63,208 nucleotides of DNA from NCBI RefSeq assembly GCF_000341265.1, contig NZ_ANAE01000103.1, forward strand, positions 1 through 63,208, given 5' to 3'. The position numbers were made by a program, and so were the translations under genes. This document shows positions 25,186 through 32,213 of this stretch, in pieces. This DNA is from Nocardiopsis prasina DSM 43845 (GTDB lineage: Bacteria; Actinomycetota; Actinomycetes; Streptosporangiales; Streptosporangiaceae). Position 1 is the stretch's first letter. Every line of letters begins with the position of its first letter. Below the pieces are notes generated by a model. It was given only the letters and a program-made list of their open reading frames with translations, was not told the origin of the DNA and did no database searches.

Positions 25186-26544
25186 TTAGGAGATCAGGCG
25201 CAGGCGCTGCTCACCGCCGGGGTCGGTGCGCGGGGCCGGGGGAGTGGGCGGGCCGTCGATGGCCTCGATCATGGTGTCGTCGATGTCGGTGACCAGGTGC
25301 CCGTAGCGGTCCATGGTGGTGGTGATCGAGGTGTGCCCCAGGCGGCGCTGGATCTTGAACACGTGCACGTCCTTCTCGATCAGCCACGCCACGTGGGTGT
25401 GGCGCAGGTCGTGGATGCGCGGCTTCTTGCCCAGCCCGCGCCGTTGGGCCTCCTTGACGCCGGGTGCCCAGCGGCGGCCGTAGAAGGAGGAGTGCCGCCA
25501 CCAGGACCCCTGGTCGGTGGTGAAGACGAACTCCTCGGGCTTCTTGCCCTCCAACCTGGGGCGTAGCAGGTCGATGGTGCGGGGTGAGAGCGGCAGGCGC
25601 CGCCGGGAGCTGCGGGTCTTGGGTGCTCCCAGATGGAAGGTGTTGCTCGGTCCGCGCTTCCAGGCCCGGCGTACGTCCAGGTGCCCGCGCACCTGCTGCT
25701 GTCCGTCGTGGTCGATGGTCGGGGTGAAGCTGACGTCGCGGACTTGCAGGGCGATGAGTTCGCTGTAGCGCATGCCGGTGCGTACGAACACCTCGACCAT
25801 GTCGCGTACGTCGGGGTGCATCGAGTCCCGGAGCAGGGTGAACTCCTCGCGGGTCAAAAAACACATCTCGGTGTCGGCCTCGTGGTCGGCGCGGGGCAGC
25901 CGGGTGCGGGCGGCGGGGTTGGAGGGCCGGATGGGCGGGTCCTCGCGCACGGCGGCCTCGCAGATGGAGAAGAGCAGCCCGTGCAGGTTGTGGATGAACT
26001 TGGCCGCCAGGGGTTTGCGCAACCACCCGGGTTCCTTCCTGCGGCCCCGGCTGGGGTTGGGAGTGCGGTAGGTGGCCTTGGGGTCGGGGGTTCCGGTGCG
26101 TAGCTGGTTGACCCAGGCGCGCACGTCCTTGGGTTTGAGCTGTGTGACGTCGCGCAGGTTGACCTGTCCGAAGTGCGGGATCAGGTGGAGTTCGAGTTCG
26201 CGATGGTAGTCGGCGCGGGTGCGTTCCTCGATGCCGGTCATGGAGTCGATGAGCTCGCGGGCGAAGTCGGCGAAGATGACGGGTTCGGCCTCGGGCTCGT
26301 CGTCTTGCGAGGTGTTGATCCAGCCGTGGCCGGGGACCCATCCCTCGGCCCAGCCCTGGCGGGGGATCCAGTTCTCGGGCCAGTGGTGTCCGGCCGCTTC
26401 GACGTGGAGTTTGAAGGTGTGGGCGTCGGCGCGGGTGTCGAAGGGTTCGGACTGGGGCGCTCCGCCACGGGTGCCGCCGAGCCGCCATTTGACCCAGTAG
26501 CGGGTGCGTCCGTCGGCCAGGGTGCGCTGGTTGATGGTTGCCAT
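25186..26544 (-). CDS. int: tyrosine site-specific integrase
   Basis: 452 residues from ATG at 26544 (start MATINQRTLADG). An N-terminal arm-binding domain is followed by a SAM-like core-binding domain and the catalytic domain with RTGMRYSEL (first Arg), a KTRSSRRRLPL segment, HDLRHTHVAW (HxxR), LGHTSI and the nucleophile Tyr in DRYGH. It recombines the element's attP with attB in the tRNA-His 3' end. The gene ends about 80 bases from xis and begins about 260 bases from the right attachment copy, the normal layout for elements of this kind. Confidence 0.95.
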   Translation of the reverse strand: MATINQRTLADGRTRYWVKWRLGGTRGGAPQSEPFDTRADAHTFKLHVEAAGHHWPENWIPRQGWAEGWVPGHGWINTSQDDEPEAEPVIFADFARELIDSMTGIEERTRADYHRELELHLIPHFGQVNLRDVTQLKPKDVRAWVNQLRTGTPDPKATYRTPNPSRGRRKEPGWLRKPLAAKFIHNLHGLLFSICEAAVREDPPIRPSNPAARTRLPRADHEADTEMCFLTREEFTLLRDSMHPDVRDMVEVFVRTGMRYSELIALQVRDVSFTPTIDHDGQQQVRGHLDVRRAWKRGPSNTFHLGAPKTRSSRRRLPLSPRTIDLLRPRLEGKKPEEFVFTTDQGSWWRHSSFYGRRWAPGVKEAQRRGLGKKPRIHDLRHTHVAWLIEKDVHVFKIQRRLGHTSITTTMDRYGHLVTDIDDTMIEAIDGPPTPPAPRTDPGGEQRLRLIS

Positions 26545-26690
26545 GGGTGGACCATCGCTTGGGTGCGGGCCGAAGCGAAGGGAATCCGCGAAGGTCCTCG
26601 AAGATCTTTGCGCAGGCCAGGACGGGTGCCCGACTGATCTACCGATGCCCGTATGCGTCGGGTCTGTGCGGTTTCGGGGCGGGTCCCGTT

Positions 26691-26716
26691 CGGGGGTGCA
26701 CGGGCGTGCACCCCCG
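26691..26716. repeat. perfect GTGCACCC palindrome (right end)
   Basis: CGGGGGTGCAC at 26691-26701 and GTGCACCCCCG at 26706-26716 form a perfect 11-bp inverted repeat around GGGC, upstream of int. The core matches the palindromes at the left end of the element. Confidence 0.45.
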
Positions 26717-26775
26717 CCACATCGGTGAGTGACGGGATGGGCGGTGCGCACTCACCGGCCCGGGTTGTGGGTCCC

Positions 26776-26793
26776 GTGCACCCTCTGGTGCAC
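26776..26793. repeat. second GTGCACC inverted repeat (right end)
   Basis: GTGCACC at 26776-26782 and GGTGCAC at 26787-26793 flank CTCT. The sequence through the first arm and loop equals that of the left-end palindrome at 867-889. Confidence 0.45.
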
Positions 26794-26801
26794 CCCCGGC
26801 A

Positions 26802-26877
26802 ACGCAAAAGCCCCTGACCTTGCGACGTTGTCGCTGGTCAGGGGCTTGAGCCTCTGGGGTGAGTGACGGGACTTGAA
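26802..26877. repeat. attachment-site copy inside the functional tRNA-His gene
   Basis: This is the right copy of the 76-bp direct repeat. It spans the tRNA terminator hairpin and the tRNA 3' half through the T-loop, so integration leaves the tRNA gene intact. Confidence 0.9.
26808..26847 (-). terminator. tRNA-His terminator
   Basis: A 12-bp perfect stem (arms 26808-26819 and 26836-26847) reads on the minus strand into TTTTGCG just past the tRNA. It lies inside the attachment repeat, so the duplicated left copy carries the same hairpin. Confidence 0.85.
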
Positions 26878-26931
26878 CCCGCGACTTCTTGGACCACAAC
26901 CAAGTGCTCTACCGGCTGAGCTACACCCACC
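26855..26931 (-). tRNA. tRNA-His (anticodon GTG)
   Basis: The minus strand folds as a complete cloverleaf. The acceptor GTGGGTG pairs with CACTCAC, an extra G at position -1 pairs with discriminator C73 (the histidine-tRNA hallmark), the anticodon loop is TTGTGGT, and the T-arm is GCGGG-TTCAAGT-CCCGT. CCA is encoded. It is the integration target of the 26-kb element and lies beside orn, as in related actinomycetes. Confidence 0.97.
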
Positions 26932-26997
26932 ACGTGCGCCTGGCCTCTCGGCCCTGCGTACGTATGAAAGCTTAGCGGACTCCGGGGAGTGCTTCGA

Positions 26998-27648
26998 TCA
27001 GTTTTCGGGCTTGGGGTCCCGGAGAGCCGCGTCACGTGCCTTCAGGCCGGTGCCGTCGGCGACGACCTCGGCGGCGATGGCGCGGGCCGTGGCCGAGTTC
27101 GGGCCGGGCTCCGGGACGAAGGCCGCCGCGCGGAAGTACCGCAGCTCGCGGATGCTCTCGGTGATGTCGGCGAGGGCGCGGTGGCCGCCGTTCTTCTCCG
27201 GGCTCGCGTAGTACACGCGGGGGTACCAGCGGCGCAGGAGCTCCTTGATGGAGGAGACGTCCACCATCCGGTAGTGCAGGAAGTCGTCGATCCGGCGCAT
27301 GTCCCGGGCGATGAACGTGCGGTCGGTGGCGATCGAGTTGCCGCACAGGGGAGCCTTGCGGGGCTCGGTGACGTACTGGCGGATGTGCTCCAGCACGCGG
27401 TCCTCCGCCTCCTGGAGCGTCACACCCTTGTCCAGCTCGTCGAGGAGCCCCGACGTGGTGTGCATGTTCCGGACGAAGTCGCCCATCCGGTCCAGGGCCT
27501 CCTGCGGGGGCTTGATCACGACGTCCACACCCTCGTCGAGGATGTTCAGCTCACCGTCGGTGATCAGACAGGCCACCTCGATCAGCGCGTCGTTCTCGAA
27601 GTCGAGGCCGGTCATCTCGCAGTCGATCCACACCAAACTGTCATTCAT
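26998..27648 (-). CDS. orn: oligoribonuclease
   Basis: 216 residues, ATG at 27648. The DEDDh exonuclease motifs are all seen: WIDCEMTGLD (Exo I), GNSIATDRTFIARDM (Exo II) and GGHRALADITESI (Exo III with catalytic His). Orn degrades 2-5 nt RNAs to mononucleotides, including pGpG from c-di-GMP breakdown, in the cytoplasm. The final 25 residues form a charged tail common in actinobacterial Orn. It is a housekeeping gene marking return to the chromosome after the element. Confidence 0.97.
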   Translation of the reverse strand: MNDSLVWIDCEMTGLDFENDALIEVACLITDGELNILDEGVDVVIKPPQEALDRMGDFVRNMHTTSGLLDELDKGVTLQEAEDRVLEHIRQYVTEPRKAPLCGNSIATDRTFIARDMRRIDDFLHYRMVDVSSIKELLRRWYPRVYYASPEKNGGHRALADITESIRELRYFRAAAFVPEPGPNSATARAIAAEVVADGTGLKARDAALRDPKPEN

Positions 27649-27674
27649 ACCGGTCAGCTTAGGGGTTGTGGACG

Positions 27675-27715
27675 CCGATGGGGGCGGTGGGCCACTGGCC
27701 CACCGCCCCCATCGG
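27675..27715 (-). terminator. strong terminator after the DUF2510 gene
   Basis: A perfect 19-bp stem (arms 27675-27693 and 27697-27715) with a 3-base loop lies four bases past the DUF2510 stop codon. Confidence 0.85.
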
Positions 27716-27718
27716 ACG

Positions 27719-29398
27719 TCAGTCCCAGACGAACGGGTCGGATCCGCCCTGGGGCAGACCCACGTCGAAGATGTCGTACATCCAGTCCCACACGCCCCAG
27801 AACTGGAGGTAGAGCATGAACAGCACGATCAGGGTGATGAGGATGAAGAAGAAGCAGCCGCAGCCGCAGCCGCCCTTCTTCCTGGGGGGCTTGGGCGGCG
27901 GAGGCGGCGGGCCGTACGCGTTGGGCGGGCCGCCGTAGGGGTTGCCACCGCGCGGACCACCTGGGGGCTGGCCCCACGGGGCACCACCGTGAGGCGGGCC
28001 GCCAGGGCCGGGAGGGCCTGCCATGGGGCCACGCGGACCGCCGGGCGGCGGACCGAACTGCTGGGGCGGCGGGCCCGGCGCAGGCATGGGGGGCCGGTTC
28101 TGCGGCGGGTACCCGCCGGGCGGACCGAACTGCTGCTGGGGCGGGGGGAAGCCCTGCTGCGGGCCGGACGCCGGGTAGCCCTGCTGCGGCCCGGACGGGG
28201 GGAACCCCTGCTGGGCACCGGACGGCGGCTGGTGCGGCCCCGGCTGTTGGGGGCCGGTCGGCGGCCGTTGTCCGGCGAAGGCGCCGGGTTGCGGGCCGGA
28301 GGGAGGCTGGGCGCCGAAGCCCGGCTGGGGGCCCGACTGGGGCTGCGGCTGGCCCGGGTTCTGCGGGGTCCAGCCGACCGGCGGTACAGCGGCGGACTGG
28401 GGGTCGGCGGGGGGAGCGGCGGGCGCGTTCCTGGCGGCCTCCTCGGCTCGCTTGCGTTCCTCCTCAGCCTGTTTCTCGGCCTCGGCCTCGCGCAGGACCC
28501 GCTCCTCCTCGCGTTTCTTGGCGGCCTCCTCCTCGGCGCTGCGTCGCTGCTCCTTGCGCTCCTCGGAGAGGTCGGCCCATCCCTCCTTGAGGTTGCCGAG
28601 GAACCCCTTGAACTTGCCGCCCTTGGGGTCGTCGTCCCCGGCGGTGCCGGAGAACATCGGGTCGTTCGGGTCGAAGACGGCGGTCCCGCCGGGGGAGCCG
28701 TCGCCGCCGGGTGTGAACACGGCGGTGCGGGGGGCGTCTCCGCCGGAGCCGGGGTCGAAGACCGCTGTGCGGGGCGTGTCACTGTTGCCCGTGAGGTCGG
28801 CCGTGGGGATCTCGTCGTTGGTGAGGTCCGCGGTGGGCAGCTCGTCCTCGGAACCGGGCAGGTCGGAGGGGTTCACCCGCATGGTGGCGCCGCCCATGTC
28901 GGCGGTCGCCTCGTCGTCGATCGAGGGCGCCGCGGGGGACTGGTGCGCCCAGGAGGGGTCGATGCGCATGGTGCTGGGCTCGTCGCCGACCGGGGTGGGG
29001 GAGGGCGGCGACGGCTGCTGCTGGGGGGAGGCCCCCTGTTGCCAGGAGGGGGTGATCCGTACGGTGCTGGGGTCCTCGGCGGCCGGGGGCTGGGGCGCGG
29101 GTTCGGGGGTGTGCTGCTGGGCCCACGAGGGGTCGATCCGCATGGTGCTCGGATCGTCGTCGATCGGCGTCGGGGCGCTCGTCCCCAGCCGGACCGTTCC
29201 CTCGTCGTCGTCGGACAGGGACGAACCCCCGTCCTGGCCCAGGTTGGTGGTGGCTTCCTCGTCGGAGCCGTCGGCGGCGCCCTGGAGTTCGCTGAGTGAA
29301 CGGGTATGCCGCGTCCACTCGTCACCGTTCCACCATCTGAGCGTCTGCGCGTCGCCCTGCGGGTCGGCGTACCAACCCGGCTCGATAGATCCACCCAT
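27719..29398 (-). CDS. DUF2510 domain membrane protein, Thr- and Pro-rich
   Basis: 559 residues. An N-terminal DUF2510 domain (EPGWYADPQGD, LRWWNGDEWTRHTR) is followed by an acidic Thr-rich region with repeats of DPSTMRIDPSW and variants and of T(A/R)(D/V)(L/F). Then come a charged coiled-coil stretch (EERKEQRRSAEEEAAKK and onwards), a long Pro/Gly/Gln-rich linker, KKGGCGCGC, and one transmembrane helix near the C-terminus. The repeated threonines followed by hydrophobics resemble substrate sites of Hanks-type kinases read by FHA domains; that is inference. Probably an envelope-associated scaffold. Confidence 0.75.
   Translation of the reverse strand: MGGSIEPGWYADPQGDAQTLRWWNGDEWTRHTRSLSELQGAADGSDEEATTNLGQDGGSSLSDDDEGTVRLGTSAPTPIDDDPSTMRIDPSWAQQHTPEPAPQPPAAEDPSTVRITPSWQQGASPQQQPSPPSPTPVGDEPSTMRIDPSWAHQSPAAPSIDDEATADMGGATMRVNPSDLPGSEDELPTADLTNDEIPTADLTGNSDTPRTAVFDPGSGGDAPRTAVFTPGGDGSPGGTAVFDPNDPMFSGTAGDDDPKGGKFKGFLGNLKEGWADLSEERKEQRRSAEEEAAKKREEERVLREAEAEKQAEEERKRAEEAARNAPAAPPADPQSAAVPPVGWTPQNPGQPQPQSGPQPGFGAQPPSGPQPGAFAGQRPPTGPQQPGPHQPPSGAQQGFPPSGPQQGYPASGPQQGFPPPQQQFGPPGGYPPQNRPPMPAPGPPPQQFGPPPGGPRGPMAGPPGPGGPPHGGAPWGQPPGGPRGGNPYGGPPNAYGPPPPPPKPPRKKGGCGCGCFFFILITLIVLFMLYLQFWGVWDWMYDIFDVGLPQGGSDPFVWD
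28951..29160. repeat. imperfect in-gene repeats coding for TMRIDPSW units
   Basis: Three approximately 33-base units begin near 28951, 29044 and 29127 and encode DEPSTMRIDPSW, EDPSTVRITPSW and DDPSTMRIDPSW, separated by variable linkers. The conservation of Thr and Trp against changing linkers suggests functional motifs rather than slippage. Confidence 0.6.
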
Positions 29399-29497
29399 GG
29401 GCGACAGACTAAGGGGTTTTGGAGCTGTACTTGACCAGTGGTATCCGATTCTCCGGAGTGGTGGGGTTTTGGTGTTTTCGGGACTCCGTTTGTGTGC

Positions 29498-30097
29498 CTA
29501 TGTGGTCACGGACGGTTGCGATTCGAGGGTGGGGTGGGCGCCCGGGGTCAGCACGTGCTCGGGGTTCACCCGGCCCGGCGCGGTGGACAGCGAGCCCGGG
29601 ACCTGGTCGTGGCCGAAGTGCCCTCCCCTCGACCACACCCGGGTCCGATCCTCGGGGCTGCTCCACAGGCCGGGCGGACCGGCGGGCCAGGTCCTGGGCA
29701 CACCCCACGACTCCAGCCACTCCAGGATCGGCTCCAGGCCGAGCAGCGGTCCGTCGGTGAACGGCTCCCGTTCCAGGGACACCACGGCGACCACGATGCA
29801 GACCCGCCCCTCGTCGCCGTGGTCCAGGAACCGGTCGAAGCGCGCGGTCCGGCCCAGGGGGAGCGGACTCCGCCGGGTGGCGGCCAGGGCCTGGGCCACC
29901 CCTCCGTCACGCGGGTTCCACACCAGGTGGGCGGCCCTGTCCTCGCGGACGAGTCGGAGCGCCTCCTCGCGCGCCGACCACACGTCGGGGTCCGTTCCGG
30001 TCACCGTCCAGACGGCACGGGGAGCACCGATCCCCGCGGCCGTCCGTGCTGCCGCGCCGTCGATCCTCTCGGCACTGGCCATCCACGCCTTCGCCAT
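29498..30097 (-). CDS. conserved hypothetical cytoplasmic protein
   Basis: 199 residues from an ATG at 30097 with GGGGGAG four bases upstream; the open frame continues further 5' but without such a site. Conserved-looking segments include REDRAAHLVWNP, LGRTARFDRFLDHGDEG and WLESWGVPRTWPAGPP. No signal peptide or membrane segment is seen. I do not recognise the family; the composition suggests a compact alpha/beta protein. It is transcribed in the same direction as the two VWA genes upstream. Confidence 0.65.
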   Translation of the reverse strand: MAKAWMASAERIDGAAARTAAGIGAPRAVWTVTGTDPDVWSAREEALRLVREDRAAHLVWNPRDGGVAQALAATRRSPLPLGRTARFDRFLDHGDEGRVCIVVAVVSLEREPFTDGPLLGLEPILEWLESWGVPRTWPAGPPGLWSSPEDRTRVWSRGGHFGHDQVPGSLSTAPGRVNPEHVLTPGAHPTLESQPSVTT

Positions 30098-30259
30098 GGC
30101 ACTCCCCCATCCGACCGCGGTGGGTCCTCGACCCGTCGATTCGGGTGCAGGATCGGCGGGTCCCCGAATCCGGGCCCTTCCCGTGGTACGCCACCGGAAG
30201 TGAGAAGTCCATAGCCCGCCGTTGGTGGACAGGTTCATGTCACCTTCCGTTCCGGACCC

Positions 30260-32011
30260 CTACTCCTCCTCGGTCACGATGCGCAGGGAGAAGGCCTGGA
30301 GGAAGATGTCCCCGATCTCGGTCGGGTCCTCGGTCATGTACGCGGCGCCCCCGGTGGCGGCGGCGATCCGCTGGAGCGGCTCCAGGTTCTGCACGTCCGG
30401 GCCGAAGGCGATCGTGATGATCGGGATGGGGCGCGAGGGGCTGGACATGGACTCGAGCTGGGACATCAGCTCGTCGAGCTCCATGCCCCCGGGGTTGTCG
30501 TTGTCCCCGTCGGTGAGCATGAGGATCACGTTGGTGCGGTCGGGGCGGTAGGTGCGCGACATCTCCTGGTACGCGGCCAGGTAGGTCTCGTACAGAGCGG
30601 TGTCGCCCTCGGGGAGCGGCTGCATGGCCTGGAGGGCGGCGCCCAGCACGTCCCGGTGCTCGTTCCCGGAGTCGTCGGTGGCCTGGAGCTCCCGGATCGG
30701 GGCGACCTCCTGGTAGTGGAGGTTGTTGTTGACGTTGGTGGAGAACTCCCACAGGCCCAGCTCGGAGGTCTCGGAGAACATCTGGAGGCCCTCGGCGGAG
30801 GCGGCCCCGGCCACCTGCATGCGGGTCAGTCCGGTGCCGGGCACCTCGGCCAGCATCGATCCGGAGACGTCGACGATGGTCAGCACGCGGGAGTCCATCT
30901 TCAGCTGGTTCCAGAAGCGGGTCAGCTCGGTGATGGAGCCCTCGGAGGGAGCGGGCAGTTCGGTGGGCTGCTCCGCGCGGAACCCGGCGTCCTCGGTCAG
31001 GACCCCGCCGTCGAGCTCCCCCTCGGGTCCGCGGAACCCCTCGTCGAGGAGGCGCTCGGCCGCCGCCTCGGAGCGCACCGAGGCGCGGAACACCTCGGCG
31101 GCGCGGGTGATCTCGCTGTCCTCGCTGCGTACGATGTAGGGGTAGTCGAGGAAGTAGGTGCCGTCCTCCAGGTAGCTGGGCTGTGCGGCGGCGTCGGTGT
31201 GGGCCGTGTTGTAGCGCCACACGGCCTGTTCGGACATCACCATCACGGGCGGGGCCTCGGCGTTGCCTCCGCTCAGGGCCAGGAAGGCGGAGTCCTCGTC
31301 CGCGGAGGTGCCTCGATGCAGGGCCTGGAGCGCGGCGGTCATCTGCGCGTTGAAGGTGTCGGCGTCGGGACTGGCCTCCTCCAGGGCGCCGTTCAGCAGG
31401 TAGAGGGTGGCCAGACCACTGGAGCTGCGGGTCGGGTCGACCACGCGGACGACCCGGTCGGCCTCCTCACCGGGGGCGCCGGTGGGGACCACGTCCGTCC
31501 AGGTGGTCCCCTCCTGGTCGTCGGCGTACTCGGCGAGTTCGGCCACGACCAGGGGACTGCGGGCGACGGAGGTGCCGGTCTCGGTGATGACGGCGTCCCC
31601 GGCCTGGCTCTGCACCAGGCGCGGCCACACGGAGGAGTCCGGGATCCACACGTGGGAGTCGGTGTCGCCGGTGGTGGCGCCGGAGCCGGTGATCTGGAAG
31701 GCGACGTCGGCCGAGTCGGCCTCGCGCACGCTGGCCCGCACACAGTGGTTGTCGACGGTGTGCTCTTCATCGTTGAAGTCGCCGGCGAGGTCGGCCAGAG
31801 CGGGCGCCAGCTCCGGGCTGACCGCCACGTTCAGTTCGATGTCGGAGCTGCCGCAGCCGTCGCCCTGCCCGAACATGTACACGCCCGCCACGGCGAGACC
31901 GACCACGATCACCATCGCGGCGGCGAGGGCGGCGACGGCGCCGCCGCGCCCCCGGTGCCGTCTGCTCCGGTCGGAGGGTTCTTCTGCGTACTTTCCGCGG
32001 TGACGTCCCAC
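30260..32011 (-). CDS. solute-binding-like protein fused to a VWA domain, membrane-anchored
   Basis: 583 residues from GTG at 32011 (GAGGAAAG just upstream). A basic N-terminus and one hydrophobic segment precede a periplasmic-binding-protein-like region that has VWIPDSSVW and LDYPYIVRSED. The C-terminal VWA domain has an intact MIDAS: DVSGSM (DxSxS) and LTDGDND. Known actinobacterial proteins of this build are annotated as substrate-binding and VWA domain-containing. Extracellular, metal-dependent protein binding is the likely role. It is a paralogue of the next gene upstream and probably in the same transcript. Confidence 0.85.
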   Translation of the reverse strand: MGRHRGKYAEEPSDRSRRHRGRGGAVAALAAAMVIVVGLAVAGVYMFGQGDGCGSSDIELNVAVSPELAPALADLAGDFNDEEHTVDNHCVRASVREADSADVAFQITGSGATTGDTDSHVWIPDSSVWPRLVQSQAGDAVITETGTSVARSPLVVAELAEYADDQEGTTWTDVVPTGAPGEEADRVVRVVDPTRSSSGLATLYLLNGALEEASPDADTFNAQMTAALQALHRGTSADEDSAFLALSGGNAEAPPVMVMSEQAVWRYNTAHTDAAAQPSYLEDGTYFLDYPYIVRSEDSEITRAAEVFRASVRSEAAAERLLDEGFRGPEGELDGGVLTEDAGFRAEQPTELPAPSEGSITELTRFWNQLKMDSRVLTIVDVSGSMLAEVPGTGLTRMQVAGAASAEGLQMFSETSELGLWEFSTNVNNNLHYQEVAPIRELQATDDSGNEHRDVLGAALQAMQPLPEGDTALYETYLAAYQEMSRTYRPDRTNVILMLTDGDNDNPGGMELDELMSQLESMSSPSRPIPIITIAFGPDVQNLEPLQRIAAATGGAAYMTEDPTEIGDIFLQAFSLRIVTEEE

Positions 32012-32213
32012 AGCTTTCCTCACGAGGTGGTGTACGGACGAGGTGTTCGTACAGGGGGGCTGAGTCGTACAGGGGTGTCGGGCGCCCGTCGTTCGCGAAG
32101 CGGGCGAATCATTGTGTACCGGCCGGATTCCTGCGTCGGGCGACCTTCCGTGTGTTACCTGTGGGAACGTTACTCAACGCCCCGAACCACGCGGACGGGG
32201 CCCGGGGCGGGGC

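Larger units (their letters stand above)
688..26877. mobile_element. integrated element (genomic island) in the 3' end of tRNA-His
   Basis: A 76-bp direct repeat bounds the stretch. The right copy is part of an intact tRNA-His gene; the left copy carries only the tRNA 3' end up to the T-loop. A tyrosine integrase gene lies about 0.3 kb inside the right copy, preceded by an excisionase-like gene. Replication-relaxation, WhiB, XRE/DUF5753, DUF397 and HATPase genes are typical of actinomycete integrative elements. Cargo is a kinase, a type III restriction-like operon, a GluRS gene and a seven-gene metabolic/regulatory cluster. No FtsK/TraB-type translocase, relaxase or clear Rep is visible, so autonomous transfer is doubtful. 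Confidence 0.85.

Noticed and set aside
28951-29160. Regularly spaced repeats considered as a CRISPR-like array
   Set aside because: Units are imperfect, only three, in frame within a long gene and conserved at the amino acid level. No cas genes are present.
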